A DNA stretch of 64,000 bases from the NCBI GenBank assembly GCA_018398585.1, contig JAGTTD010000005.1, positions 12,203,355 through 12,267,354 on the forward strand, in the 5' to 3' direction. Shown in pieces: positions 44,084-56,226 of the stretch (its first letter is position 1; the number at the start of each line of letters is the position of its first letter). Origin of the DNA: Simmondsia chinensis. Lineage: Eukaryota; Streptophyta; Magnoliopsida; Caryophyllales; Simmondsiaceae. The position numbers were made by a program, and so were the translations under genes. Below the pieces are notes generated by a model. That model was not told where the DNA came from and searched no databases. It saw only the letters and a program-made list of their open reading frames with translations.

Positions 44084-44189
44084 AAGCATGTAAGCAAGTA
44101 CGCATGGGGGCATATCAGCCAGCGTAAAAGGTAAAAGTAAGCCAACATGTAAGAGAAAGATCATACATGATCCTACGTGTGACACAATG

Positions 44190-44283
44190 CAAATATATAG
44201 AGAGAGTGGAGCGTCTAGAGCGTATGGGGAGAGAGGAAGAGAGACGGGGAGAAAGTAGAGAGAGAAAAAGAGAGAGAGAGAGT
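44190..44283. repeat. Purine-rich (GA)n tract
   Basis: Imperfect gagaga repeats up to gagagagagagagagt at 44283. Confidence 0.9.
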
Positions 44284-44339
44284 ATTGAAAGTATCAGCAT
44301 CGAGTAACACTTCACCCCAAGTTTACAGATCCTAGGAGC

Positions 44340-45330
44340 ACTAAGCGCCCAACGTACGCCAGTACCATTACTCGATCTAGCGTACGGGTGCTCGCTGTTC
44401 CTATACCCTTATACTAATCCACCACTGAGCTCTATCTAGGGCTATCTCTTCATTTAGGTTGAGGTAGGCGGTCTTGTCAAATTGTCTTTGTCCAACTCTT
44501 CTTTGGCCTGCCTCTTCCTCTCTTCCAGTTTGTAATATGGAGCTGCTCACATCTCCTTACAGGGGCGGTGGTGGATCTCCTTCCAACTCTTCTTTGGCCG
44601 GCCTCTTCCTTTCTTCTCATATGTCGAATTTGTTTCCATCCATCCCTCGGAGCCCTAAGCGACCAACAAATGCCAGAACTGCGTCTAAACAACCGGGCAT
44701 ACAGGCATCCTCATTGTACTAGAACAATCTTACTAATGGTCGGTGTTCCTACCCCGCTATATCGGTTATACCTATACTAATCTTCCACTGAGCTCTATCT
44801 ATGGTCATTTCTTCATTTAGGTTGAGATAAGCGAGGTCCTGTTGAATTGTCTTCACCCAACTCTTCCTCGATCGGCCTCTCCCTCTTTTCCCATATGTGA
44901 TATGGAGTTGTTCGCATCTCCTGACAGGGGGAGTGGTGGGTCTCCTCTTAACATGCCCAAACCACCTCAGACGTTGCTCTCTCAATTTATCCTTTATTGG
45001 GGCAACGCTTAATTTACTTTTTATAATGTCATTTCTGATCATGTCTTTCCTTGTGTGTCCACACATCTCAACATCCTTATCTTCATCGCTTTCAGCTTCT
45101 ATGTGTAACGACACTTAACTGGCCAGCACTCTACCCTGTAGGACATAGCTGGTCTTACAGCTGTCTTATAATATTTATCCTCTAGCTTTAGCGAGAACTT
45201 CTAGTCGTATAGTACCGCAAAGGCCATCCTCCATTTATGCCATCCCACTTTAATCCTATAGTTGACATCTACGTCCACTTCTCCATCTCGTTGAACCATG
45301 GAACTCAAGTATTTAAAGCATGGTTTGTGT
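44340..45330 (-). mobile_element. RTE-clade LINE 3' part with partial internal duplication
   Basis: Reading - from 45310: YLSSMVQRDGEVDVDVNYRIK, VGWHKWRMAF and CWPVK, then CGHTRKDMIRNDIIKSKLSVAPIKDKLREQ, LRWFGHVKRRP, VRRCEQLH and KRGRGRSRKSW, the end of an RTE reverse transcriptase-containing protein. A second, more diverged copy of the last portion (VRRCEQLHITN; RGRGRPKKSWTK) lies at 44570-44469, so the 3' third is duplicated. A frameshift separates the halves near 45115. The endonuclease and catalytic RT blocks are absent. Confidence 0.85.
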
Positions 45331-46260
45331 GGTATGCATTATGATGCTCTATCTAATTTATGTTGGATATTTTAATAAAAAATATTTTTTACCTATCATC
45401 ATATTGACCGTATTTTACTAAGTATGAAAAAATTGATAACCTATTAAATGTTGGTATCTAAATAATTGTTAATACAGAACTTGAAAATATGGTTACGCTT
45501 TGAAATTAAATATGCTACTAATTAAATGTTTCTTAATATGTTATACATAAAAAATTGGTTACATATAGTATCATGCATAATATCGTCATAACTCCAATGA
45601 TAAATAATTGAAAAATAGCATATAAATGCTTTCACTAACCTTTGGCATGAGTGCTGTTGGTGATTATATATGTTTTTTTTTTTTTGAGCTTTAATAATTC
45701 TCCCTTTATTGAAAAAGATTTTAACATTAGCTAAGAAAGGTGTGGTGGGGATTCTAACTTTCGAGGTTGTGCATATCAAAGAAAGCGTCAACTTTAGTTA
45801 GGCGTTGTATTCTGGAGACGGTGCGCCGTTACTTGCTGCATCGACTTGATCCGATAGGGGTGTGAAACCGTCTTAAAGAGAGTGTGATTCATGCCTCGCT
45901 TAACTATTACGTTATCATATTGATTAATTTCTACATATTCCAAGTGATATATTTCTACTTTACATGTGTTGTTTAATATTTTATGTATTTAGTTTCATCA
46001 ATTTTAAGACTGCTTAGGCTTTGATAAGGTAAATTTCGTCTCTACTATTATAAATAATCTTAAGGGTTAAAACTTAAGGCGCAACGCCCCAACTTGAACC
46101 ATAATTAAAGAATGACTAGAAAAAGTTCGCTAATTATGACCAAGTACCTAGAACTGATAATATAAATTTGTCAAGGGTTCTTTCTATAAATAATTTAAAA
46201 CGGGTCTTTTTGATAAAAATAGACCGAAACCTCAAACTCTTATAGTTGAGGAACGATCCT
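45331..46260. other. Intergenic stretch, no gene
   Basis: AT-rich. The block 45790-45950 ('cggtgcgccgttacttgctg', 'gtgaaaccgtcttaaag') is more GC-balanced and looks like an old LTR-retroelement end, but no partner was found. A poly-T run lies at 45672-45684. Confidence 0.35.
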
Positions 46261-46334
46261 TGGCTACAAAGAAGCAAGAAAGAGAATTGTTATTGCTTGA
46301 TGATAAACCTCAAAGATTGGCTAGTCATCGAATA
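46261..46334 (-). repeat. 3' LTR (left) of the second copia element, internally deleted
   Basis: It is about 74 bp versus about 207 bp in the right LTR. Sequence jumps from 'cttgatgat' to 'aaagattggctagtc', removing the middle. The left edge is approximate. Confidence 0.65.
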
Positions 46335-46379
46335 TGCCCCCTCAATCTGAATGTGGTGGAGCAACGTGAAGATTGGCTT

Positions 46380-47760
46380 TGTGGTAGAGGAATCAGTCAT
46401 CAGAGATTCCTTTTCTGAAGATGTAAGCAATTTGCTTGGTAGTGGGCATATATCGAACCTTGAGATCGCCCTTTAGAACTTTTTCTCTTATACATTGATA
46501 GTCAACTTTGACTTGCTTGCTACGATAATTAGAGACAGCGTTGGCAGCAAAATAGGATGCAGAAACATTATCACGGTGAATGACAACCGGTCCGATGTGT
46601 TTGAGGCCAAGATCACGTATGAGGTAACGAACCCAATCAATTTCAGCTAATACTTGAGCAACAGCACGGTGCTCAAATTTAGTGGTTGATTTGGAGACAG
46701 TGATTTGTTTCTATTCCCTCCATGATATGAGATTAGAGCCAAGAAAAAGAGCATAGCTGGTAGTTGAGCGGCGAGTGTTAGGACAATCACCCTAGTCAGT
46801 ATCAGCATAAACTGTAACAGTGGTACATGATCCTGGACTGATCATAAGACCATGATAGGGAGTGCTTTTGAGGTACCGAGGATACGCGTGACAACCTGCC
46901 AGTGACTAGTTCTAGGGGCATGTATAAATTGTGAGACTAGGCTAACAACATAACAAATGTCAGGACGAATCATAGTGAGGTACTGAAGTCCACCTTCAAC
47001 ACTCTTGTACTCTGTTGGATCGGGTAGGGGGCCGGCCTTGGTAAAGCAGAGGTGAGTGTGAGTGGGTAAGGGTGTTTTTATCGATTTGGGGGCGTTTTTA
47101 TCAATTTGGTGTCATGCATGTTGAGGCGCATGAGAAGGTCTATGGTGGACTTGTGTTAAGACAAGAAAAGCCCATTTTGGCCACGTTTTGCTTCAATTCC
47201 TAGGAAGTAGTGGAGGTGGCCAAAGTCTTTCATTGCAAAGTGGGTGGAAAGGGTTTTGGTGAGAGAGTCAAGTGTTTTATAATGTGTTCCTGTTAGGATG
47301 ATATCATCGACTTGCAAAAGCAAGCATGTTAGGTCAGGGGGAGTGCGATGAAGAAAGAGGGACGGGTTTGATTTGCTACAAGTAAAAACAATGGTATAAA
47401 GAAATTGATTAAAATGTTGAAACCAAGCTCGGGGGGCTTGCTTGAGGCCATAAAGGGCCTTGTGGAGCCAACACACATGATCAGAAAATTTTGGATGTAT
47501 GAACCCTTAAGGTTGGCGCGTGTAAGCCTCTTCCTGGAGATGGCCATGTAAGGATGCATTTTTACTTAATGGACCAATTGTTAGAGATAGCAAGTGAAAG
47601 TATAAATCAGATGGTTGAGGATTTGACGAGAGGACTGGAAGTTTCTTTAAAATCAATGCCCTCGCATTGGTGAAAACCTTGCAATACAAGACGTGCTTTA
47701 AAACGATCAACAAACCCATCCGCTTTATATTTTACCCGATATTTCTAAGTGCTTTCCATA
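46380..47760 (-). pseudogene. copia reverse transcriptase and RNase H of the second element, interrupted
   Basis: RT: HKALYGLKQAPRAWFQHFNQF, then CLLLQVDDIILTG, where the usual YVDD is QVDD with both Asp kept, and MKDFGHLHYFLGIEA. RNase H (47150-46380) is recognisable by CPNTRRSTTSYALFLGSNL, KSTTEFEHRAVAQVLAEIDW, VIHRDNVSASYFAANAV and VDYQCIREKVL, with stops. The tail is followed by the purine tract and left LTR. Confidence 0.82.
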
Positions 47761-48299
47761 GCATTTTTGCTAGAGTCATAAAGACCACTTGGGATTTAAG
47801 ATTAGAGCGTTAAATTCATCGGCCATTGCTTCTTACCATTTTGGATTTTTAGCAGCTTGAGAGTAATAGGTGGGTTCCTGTATGACAGTTATATATGAGA
47901 GAGAAAGACGGTATCGTGGTTTGCGAATGCCATCCTTAGGTCGGGTGCGCATATGGTGAGTGTTTGTAGATGCCTAAGGTTGCACTGCAGCAGTGTGGGG
48001 TTCGGGTTAACTGGCTGCCTATGGTCAAGTTAAGGGTTCTCTGTTTCTATTATGGGAATTGGTTGGGTGGGCATGTGGGCTCGGGCGAGGTTAGCCAGGC
48101 TGGTCTTGGGGAGATTGGTGTGTGTTACAATAAGAGAGGCAAGCTTATTGGTGGGGGAAAGGCAGCAGCGCTGCCCTTGTCTGGTGGTGCCTTCGGGCGA
48201 TTCAGTCCCTAGGCTGGAGGTGAAGGTAGGGAGCACTGGTTGATGGTTAGTATTTTGAGTGATGGTAATGGTAACAAGTTCAGGTGGGTGTAGTAGTGT

Positions 48300-49180
48300 C
48301 TATGACGAAGTTTGTGAGCTCAATTGGGGGTAGGGGAAACAATGTTCATCAAAGACTACATGGCGACTTATGTGAATATGGCCTGTTTTGGGGTCAAAGC
48401 AGCGATATCCTTTGTAGTATGCAGCATACCCTAAAAAGATGCATGGAGTTGAACAGGGTGCAAGTTTATGCAGGGCATGAGTAGAAAGGTTGGGATAGCA
48501 TGCACATCCAAAAACTCGAAAACGCGAATAGTCGGGTTGTTTTTGAAAAAGTTTTTCAAATGGTGACACATTTTGTAAAAGTGCTGTTGGTAGGCGGTTT
48601 ATTGTGAAACAGGCCGCGCAAACAAAGTCGTCCTAAAATTCAAATGGCAAGTTTGGTTGTAAGGGTAAGGTCCGTGCCCCATTTTGTTGTGGAGTGTCAA
48701 GACACGATAAGTGAAAAAGTATGCCTAAGTGTTTGCAAAGTCCATTCATGGTGCGATGGTCAAATTCACCCCCACCATCACTTTGAAAATTTTTTATTTT
48801 TGCGTGGAATTGATTTTCAACGAGTGCTTTAAAATTTTCAAACTTGTCGAATACTTCCGGTTTTCAAGTCAGTGGATAAAGCCATGTGAATCGTGTGTAG
48901 TCATCGACAAAGATGACATAATACTTATTTATGGAGTTAGAAATTATCAAAGATTGCCATGTGGGTGCCGTTGTGGCATGTGTCGCACGCTTAGAGGGAA
49001 AATGTTGAGATTTGCCTAGGCAACAAGTTTGACAAAAATTCATAACTTTATTACTTGGAATACATTTGCGATTACAGAGAATCCAAAAAACATTACTACC
49101 TACGTGACCTAAATGGTTATGCCAGAGTTGATCTGTGTGGGCTTGAGCAACGAGTCCAGCATTTTGAGGCAAAAAACTAT
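48300..49180 (-). pseudogene. copia GAG_pre-integrase and integrase of the second element, interrupted
   Basis: DQLWHNHLGHVGSNV, CQTCCLGKSQHFP (zinc-binding part), VIFVDDYTRFTWLYPL (first catalytic region) and, at 48569-48300, SPFEKLFQKQPDYSRFRVFGCACYPNL and PCIFLGYAAYYKGYRCFDPKTGHIHISRHVVFDE. The stretch with the second Asp and Glu (48600-48860) is shifted. Confidence 0.82.
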
Positions 49181-49525
49181 AAAGTGGGCCATTATTGTGT
49201 ATTCATAGCAGAAGTGTCCTCGTAGTCTTGTCCTTGATAGAAAAAAATGAGAGTCAAATTCAACAATACAATTATTATCTTGACATAGGCGTTTCATGGA
49301 TAGTAGATTATGTGTGAGTTAGGAACAAGTAAGACATTTTTAAGGGATATGAGACCATGTTTAATTTGTATGATGGATGACCCAACATGAGTTACGAGAA
49401 GTAAATCACCATTTCCAACTTGTATGCATTTATGACCATGATAAGAGAGGGGGGGGGGGGGGGGATCATGTGGTTTGAAGCACCCGAGTCGGGATATCAG
49501 TTGCAGTCATGAAGCTCCTTAATAG

Positions 49526-51030
49526 TCATAACAAAGAAGGACTGAGATGGATATGGAAAGGTAGTCTGGTCAAATTGATGAGGGCAGGCAAGGGCGGCAT
49601 GGCCAAGATTTCCACATATTTGGCAAGGTTGTGGGAGGGGGTCGAGAATTCCAGTAGCCGGGTTGAAGGGAGGTGCACCGGTAGGGCGAATGGAGTTAGG
49701 GGTAGGAGGTGAAGTGCTGTACTGAGATGAGCCCGATCCACCAGGATTGTAGTGTCCTGATTGGTTATGTTGAGTATAGCCTTGTCCACCATGTCGCCCA
49801 CCACGATCACCACAACGGTTGTAAGAACGTCCTCCCCCCCCCCCCCCCCTCGGGGTCCACGGCCACCACGGCCTTGATTTTGTCCTTGAGATCCTGCATG
49901 AGTAGCAACTAAAGCATGGGAAGAGTCAGCAGTAGGACGAGCAGTGTAGTGAGTGACAATAGCCTCCTCATTAAGGAGGGCAATTTTGAGTTCTTCACAT
50001 GTGAGATTGCGAGACGTCTGATGCATGAAAGTACCAAAGGCAGTGTATTTAGGAGGTAGACCATAGAGGGCATAATGATTGAGACTGGTGAGTCTATAGC
50101 AGCTAGGTCGTCAGTGATATTTTTAAGTTCAGAGAGGTATTTGTCCATGGTCTTCCCATCTTTCCTAAGGTTTTGGAGTTGAGTGCGAAGTTCAAACTCC
50201 TTGGCCAACGAAGGATCCATAAATCGCTTAGCAAGGGCATCCCACTTGGCTTTTGATGTGGGTTAGCCAATTATATCATTAATTAAAGATCGAGACAAGT
50301 CAGCAGCAATACATGATCGCAGCCTCTGATCTGTTCTAACCCAGGTTGTATAGTCGGTGTTGGGGAAGTTCATTCCATTTTTGTTATTTCAAGCGGGTGT
50401 GGGACAAGGATGTGAGCCATCAATGTATCCAATTTGCTGATGGGCAATGAGAATCATATAAAATTGCTCACGCCATGCTGGATAATTAGATGTATTTTCG
50501 AGTTTACTATTCACAATACTTGAAATATTGGAGAGAGGTAAAACAAGAGGAATAGTGGGGTTATGGGGTTGGCGCTGTAAAGTGGTTATACCAGAGGCAG
50601 TATAACCACCGAACAGTGGTGGTGTACTGGTGGGAACACAAGTACCCATGGTGGAGAAACCACCAGCGGGCCCACCGTGCTTGGGAAGAGGGAAGGGGGG
50701 AAGAGATTGTGAGATGCCCATACCTAGATTAAGAGTTATTGTCGATCTCAGAGGGGGAAATGACATACTGGAAATGGCGGTGCCGGAGTCTGTTTGCCCA
50801 GAGAGGAAGGACGGCGGGGCGGTGGTGGCGACATAAAGGCGGCTGATATTCGCCCCTGTGGAGCTTTGGAACTCGACGGATGGAGAGACACCACCATAGG
50901 GGTTGGCAGGCCCTGTCGTTGCACGCGATGCTGCCAGAGTGGCCAGAGGTGGGCTTACAACAGTGATTCTAGGGGACGATGGAATGGGTCGGCTAGGATT
51001 AGGTTTGGGGAGGGGGTTGGGGGCTGCCAT
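49526..51030 (-). pseudogene. copia gag of the second element, interrupted
   Basis: The ATG at 51030 (MAAPNPLPKPNPSRPI) opens a 213-codon stretch. A Pro/Ser/Thr-rich N-terminal half leads to KLENTSNYPAWREQFYMILIAHQQIGYIDG, the copia gag signature. It stops at 50389; the rest (LWILRWPRSLNFALNSKTL; CEELKIALLNEEAIV; GRGGRGPRGGGGGED) continues in other frames. A poly-G run at 49836-49852 lies in a Gly-rich part. Confidence 0.8.
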
Positions 51031-51165
51031 AGACTGTAAGTGCCAATAACAAGTAGAGACCTAACTCAAATTAAATTAGTGCCAAAATTACATAAAGGAA
51101 GTGGAAAAATAAAATTAAAAAGAGAGAGAGAGAGAGAGAGAGATTTTACTCTAGCTCTGATACCA

Positions 51166-51372
51166 TGTGAAATAAACAAAAAAGCAAGAACAAGAATTGT
51201 AGTGCTTGATGATGAATGAATACAATAGTCCCTATTTATAGGGGAGAGCAATAATACATCAAAGGAAATAGATCAAGGGAATATTGAAATGATTGTAAGG
51301 ATTATCTCATATCATATCCAAGTGATATGATATGATCATGTAAAATCCCAAAGATTGGCTAGTCATCTAATA
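51166..51372 (-). repeat. 5' LTR (right) of the second copia element
   Basis: It starts tgtgaaataaac on + and holds 'tccctatttatagggg' (a TATA-like palindrome near 51236), ending gtcatctaata. Confidence 0.8.
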
Positions 51373-51404
51373 ATGATAACTGAAAAGCTCACTATTCAAA
51401 TTCA

Positions 51405-51603
51405 TGGTGGTAGGTGGGTGGATATTGGCGCCTCTAGACATGTTGGTGATTGATTTAAGATTTACAATGTTTAGAGTAAGCACAAAGTGTTGTTTAGAGA
51501 CTCTCACACCACTAGGGTCACGAGCATTGGCATTGTGAATAAAAAGTTTGACTTGGGCAAAATTTTAACACTTAAATATGTCCTTTATACTCATAAAATT
51601 TAA
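51405..51603 (+). pseudogene. copia protease fragment (third element)
   Basis: HGGRWVDIGASRHVGD, then LFRDSHTTRVTSIGIV and KILTLKYVLYTHKI match the copia protease block W-x-D-S/T-G-A-x-x-H-V...G..L.L..VLY. The Ser/Thr after Asp is Ile. Orientation is +. No flanking LTR was identified. Confidence 0.7.
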
Positions 51604-51939
51604 AAAAAAAAAGAAAAGAAAAATCTTGTCAATAAAATTTCTTGGATAAAAAATACGGTTCACACATACCTTTATACAATTATTATGTTGAATTAGTTAC
51701 TACTTGTATACATACATGTGTAATTGGTAGCATGCCTACTATGAGGCATGATGTGTGTATGGGCTAGAGCTCGTATGGAGCCTTGAAATGTGATCCAGAT
51801 GGAGGAAAACCTTTCTTGATAAGAAACTAAATACTGTATAATAAGTGTGTTGGCACAAGAAGGTACTACAAATAAGAATAATGTTAACTGGGTAATTGTG
51901 CTTATGCATTTTATGTGTGCATTTCCTAAAAAAAGAGCA
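51604..51939. other. Intergenic stretch, no gene
   Basis: AT-rich with a poly-A run at 51602-51626. It may be a decayed continuation of the copia fragment, but no domain is readable. Confidence 0.4.
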
Positions 51940-53207
51940 CTTTAGGGCATGTTTAGTAACAGAAAATTATTTTTCTTTTCCATTTTTAGTTTTTCTTTTC
52001 ATGTTCAGTTTTCCTCTTCATCTCTAGTTTTTCTTTTCTAGTATTGCAGCATAGAAAATTGGAAAATGAGTTCAAGTGATCTTTGTTTTCTAATTTTTTG
52101 AAAATTAAGAATGATACACAAATAATGTACAAAGCAATATAGGAATTAATTTTTTCGCTTTAAGGTAGGGGTGCAAACCAGATGAGCCGCCCTGAGAACC
52201 CCCTTGTTCGAACTCAAGCTTGATAAGGCTTATCGAGCTCAAGTTTGAGCCGTGCTCTTATTGAGCTTTTCCAACCCTTGTTCAAATTTGATTCAATAAG
52301 ATTTTAAAATGTTTAATACTTGGCTCAGCTCAGCTTGATAGGGGTATTGAGTTGAGTTGAACTTGTTATCGGGCAGTGTCGAGCTCATTATCGAGCCTAA
52401 TCAAGGTTAAAATCGAGCGCAGTTTGCTATTGAATTGAGCTCGCTATCGACGCTTTTCAAATTTCTATTGGGCCATTATCAAACTACTTTCAAACCAATA
52501 TCAATTGTTAACAAGCTTTTAAGGAGCTTTTAATAAGCCCTTAATGAGCTCTTATCAAATTTTTTGTAGGTGTTAATGAATGGCGCATCCCGTATTCGAA
52601 CTCAACTTGTTAAGCTTATCGAGCCCTCATAATAAATATGAACGAGCTCTAATCGATTAGGAATGCAAGTAGTTTATCGAACATTTGATTCATTTATACT
52701 TCTACCTTAGTGGATAGTTCGGTATTGCTTTTATAAAAAGGAACCTAGCCTTAAGTACTCCCAAAGCCCGCTCTATCACATTTTACAAATATGAGTTTCT
52801 AGTAATTAAATAACTCGTATGATCTTCTTATTTGTCCTCTGCCTTGAAAATTATTTATTGCTTTTAAGATTGGTAACATAGCCTTAAGCACTCCAAAATC
52901 AGTTATGTAAAAAGAGGAAGAGATGGGGGTATATCGAAAATATTATAAAATGGGTGAGTAGTGTGAAAATGTGAAAGGAGGGTTGGGGAGAAGTTGAAAA
53001 ACATGGTCCCTATTTTGTGAAAAAAATTTGGAAAATAGTTCAAAACAGTTTTCCAATTCTGTAAAGGAATAGGAAAAACTAGAAAACTGTTTTTCAACTT
53101 CTGGAATTAGAAAACTAGATTGCCAAACACGTTTTTCGATTTTTCTAGTTTTTCAGGAAACTTTTCTGGAAAATTGAAAAATTCTCTGTTACTAAACAGG
53201 CCTTTAG
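51940..53207. mobile_element. hAT-like non-autonomous DNA element, about 1.27 kb
   Basis: The left end, tttagggcatgtttagtaac, is matched by the complement of the right end, gttactaaacaggcctttag; the inverted similarity extends about 35-60 bp through poly-pyrimidine/purine sequence. Ends of the form agggcctgtttagtaac are typical of plant hAT-family elements. No 8-bp TSD or transposase ORF is visible. A run of gagctc/aagcttgagc-rich degenerate repeats at 52165-52690 fills the middle and may itself be an insertion. Confidence 0.6.
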
Positions 53208-55321
53208 TATCTTGATGAAGCTCTCCAAACATTTGCATTTTTGCATAAAACCAAAAGGACAACATCTAGCATTGAGCAGCTTCAAAATATTACAATTATT
53301 CTTGCTTTTGAGTATTGAGACTCTTGTATTTCTTGATTAAGCATCACATGGTTTAACTGTCAAAAAACAGAAAATCTTTTAGCAGTGTTGGATCAATTTA
53401 AAAATGGGTTGTATCGATTTAGTACCACACTAGATATTAACCCTAGTCGTGCATTGTTTTGATTCGGATGATAAAGCTTGACATTATGTATTAATATTGA
53501 TGTTTCTGACAAAATGACATTTAAATATACAAATTTCTTTTAATTAGTTTGAAAATAGTGGGGGTAAGGAAAAGATGTGAAGAATTCAATGTACAATGAC
53601 CTGAGTGGTAATGAGATGGAGAATTATAGAACAAATGATATTTACATTGTTATGTTGGTCCTATTACTAAAAGCCATTTTCACTTATTAAGTGAAAATAG
53701 ACACATGACTTCTTAAGGTTCTGCTATATGTTTGTTAAGCCTAAGTAATGAGGATCATCACTGCTTGCGTTGATATTCTAATATGCTCTAGTCTACACTA
53801 GTGTTCTAGTAATTATTGTGACCATGTGGAGCACTATGTTCGGAAATAACTAAACTCCATTTAGTAAAAAGTGCTTATCTTGAATTTTGTTTTTAATAGT
53901 GGGAGCTAATTACATCGAAAATCTTTTAAGAATCCTAGTGTATCTTCTTTAAGAAAAAAAGATGAAAAAATAAAGCATAAGTAATTTTTCTGCGTACTTC
54001 CTTTGTTTACATGATGGTGTTATTAGGCTTTCGCTTATTTAGACAAATCGTAATTTAAAATGTTGGACAATGGATCATAGATGAAATAAATGGCATAATC
54101 AATATGAGCTCCATAAGAGTTGTTGTTAGTATGTTTTGTCTAAAGGATGCATTACAAATGAAAGCATATATGAAGTCAACACTTTGATTGTCTTAAGTCA
54201 TTTGATGGAATGGTGCCAATTTAAGAAAATTGCCAAACAATATTTACCTCAGTTCATTTAATTGTGCTAGTATGCTAGGTAAGAGAGTATGTCGATATTG
54301 TAAGATTATCACAAAGATAAATTTGATAGCTCTAACCTTATCACCTTGACTATGTAATACTTTATCTCGTACTTGTGTGATTAGGCTTGTCGATTAGATG
54401 CGGATACAATGAGGTATTGTACAATTAACACTGTGGTCATGGATGAGAGACTATCATGGATAGTGGCATCTTAGAATTGATATTTTGTCCGTGATGGATG
54501 TTGCCATAATGTGGTGGTGAGTTTGTTGTTGGGCAAGTGTCAAAGTCTGCGTAGTGCCACTGATGCAAGAAAGCAATGACAAACTTATGTTTGGAGAAAT
54601 GGTGAGAAAATAAATTACATAGTTTTCTTATGCCACTATCATCATATATGAATGAAAAGTGTGATAAATACCATAAAGATGGTAGATCCAGATCTGTTAC
54701 TAGTGGCGCCGAAGATATGCTTTGAGGAAATAAAAGTTGTAGCTAGAGTTGAGATCTAGATGGCATCGAGGGGGATGAGACTTAAGCCCAAAGAAGAAAT
54801 TGGTCACCTATGAGGATACCCTAAAAAGAGACAAACGAATTACAAACTGATCGAGGGGTGAGCATGCACTTTATTTTATTCTAGTTCATGCCTATGGTGC
54901 GGCATGCTTACTTGTGGCGTTGTTGAGGTTGAGCTAATTGTACTCTTAGTGAGGTTGCTCTATGTTGGGATGGGGTATAAAGCCACAAGTTCACTTTTGA
55001 TAGACCCACCTATATGAGTGTAGAGGTAATGTCACTTCCTATGAGAGTTTGTGCTAACTTTCTAGAGCGCTCATAGCACATGGTCACAATGTGCACGCTT
55101 TAGAGAGCTTATAAGGCACCTTGGATATCATGTGTGTGAAGCACTCTACATGTCCTGAAGTAACTAAGGTTTAAAAGCTAAGTCCACTGTGGTTCTAATA
55201 TGGGTATTGCTGAAACACTAATTCAGGGTTTAAAAGCATTGTCACTCTCATGATGCATGGGATCGTCACTTAGCCAAAGTCTAAAAAATTCTTTCATTTT
55301 TTATTAAAATAAGTGAGGGAA
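53208..55321. other. Intergenic stretch, probable decayed retroelement
   Basis: No readable domain. At 55312-55330, 'aagtgagggaatgttagatatttt' looks like a polypurine tract followed by the TGTTA start of a copia LTR, so parts of this stretch may be the 3' end of a dead + strand copia element. Confidence 0.35.
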
Positions 55322-55576
55322 TGTTAGATATTTTAATTGAAAAGAAAACCTAATTATGATCCTGAAGTTAAATATTTATCACTCAGGTACCATACGTCAA
55401 GATTTGATTAATTTTTGTAAAAATCTAACCAAATACAAAAGTGCTAATATAATACATAATTATGATAATATTTACAAGGCACGTCAATATTTTCATCAAA
55501 TGACAATAAAAAGTTCAACATATGTTAATTTAAACTATCTAAATATGGCTGAAATCATATACCATGTTTAACTACA

Positions 55577-55967
55577 TATGGCAAGAAAAAATATCCATAA
55601 TAAAGTCAGATTTATTTCTTATGGGATTGCATGTAAGATAATACTACATAGTCCATGTTGATTTGTCCTCATAATAAAGTAGAGGTCTTGATCATTTAGT
55701 GAGTTTCCTTTAGTGTGACTAAGTGCATGACAAGAAAGAATATTCATAACAAAACCACGTTTCTTTCTTGTTGGATTGTATTTAAGATTTTAATATATAT
55801 CCCATGATATTCTAGTTCTCATATCAAAGTTAAGGACTTGATCATTGAATAAGTTCCTTTAAATGAGACTTAAGTATGTGGAGAAAACGACACCTAATTC
55901 AAAGTCGGGTTTCTTTCTTGGCGGTATGCACCTATGACATGAATATATATCCCTTGATGGTCTAGCC
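55577..55967. repeat. About 150-bp tandem repeats, 2.6 units, continuing after the L1 insertion
   Basis: Units starting near 55577, 55728 and 55879 share 'caagaaaRaatatYcataa', 'gtttctttcttgtYggRttg', 'ctYataaYaaagt' and 'cttgatcattgaRtRagttcctttaRtgagact'. The third unit is interrupted at 55967 and resumes at 58912 with 'ctcataacaaacttgagcg'. Confidence 0.75.
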
Positions 55968-56226
55968 TTTTTTTTGGTAAGTCAGTGTTTTTATTTTTTA
56001 TTACCAAAAAGAGCAAAGTACAAGAGTACAGGGGCATTCCCCTAACAAGTCCAGCAGCCTACATGTCAGGCGGGACAAACAAAGTGGGAAAAAAACACAC
56101 AGAGACAAGCCAGAAAAGGCAAACAAGGAAAAAAGCCAAGAGAAAGGAGAAACTCCTACAAATAAAATACAAAGAAAAAAGAGAAAAAAAGAAAGAGAAA
56201 AGATAAACAAGAAAGGAAAAAGGGGA

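Larger units (their letters stand above)
46261..51372 (-). mobile_element. Second Ty1/copia element, defective
   Basis: The right LTR (51166-51372) abuts the PBS: on - TTTCACA then TGGTATCAGAGCTAG (iMet). The left LTR (about 46261-46334) has lost its middle but keeps agcaagaa..gaattgt..tgcttgatgat and aaagattggctagtcatc. The purine tract TTGAGGGGGCA adjoins it. Gag, GAG_pre-integrase/integrase, RT and RNase H follow on -. Homopolymer runs (g at 49451-49464; c at 49836-49852) interrupt gag. No matching TSD was established; the LTR begins TA rather than TG at that end. Confidence 0.88.

Noticed and set aside
45363..45480. 5' LTR partner for the TGTTA start at 55322
   Set aside because: Both begin with similar tgttRgatattttaat bases but diverge straight after, so no LTR pair is supported.
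50389..51030. Host gene encoding a Pro/Ser-rich protein
   Set aside because: The second half contains the copia gag signature and the ORF begins just inside an LTR and PBS, so it is element gag.
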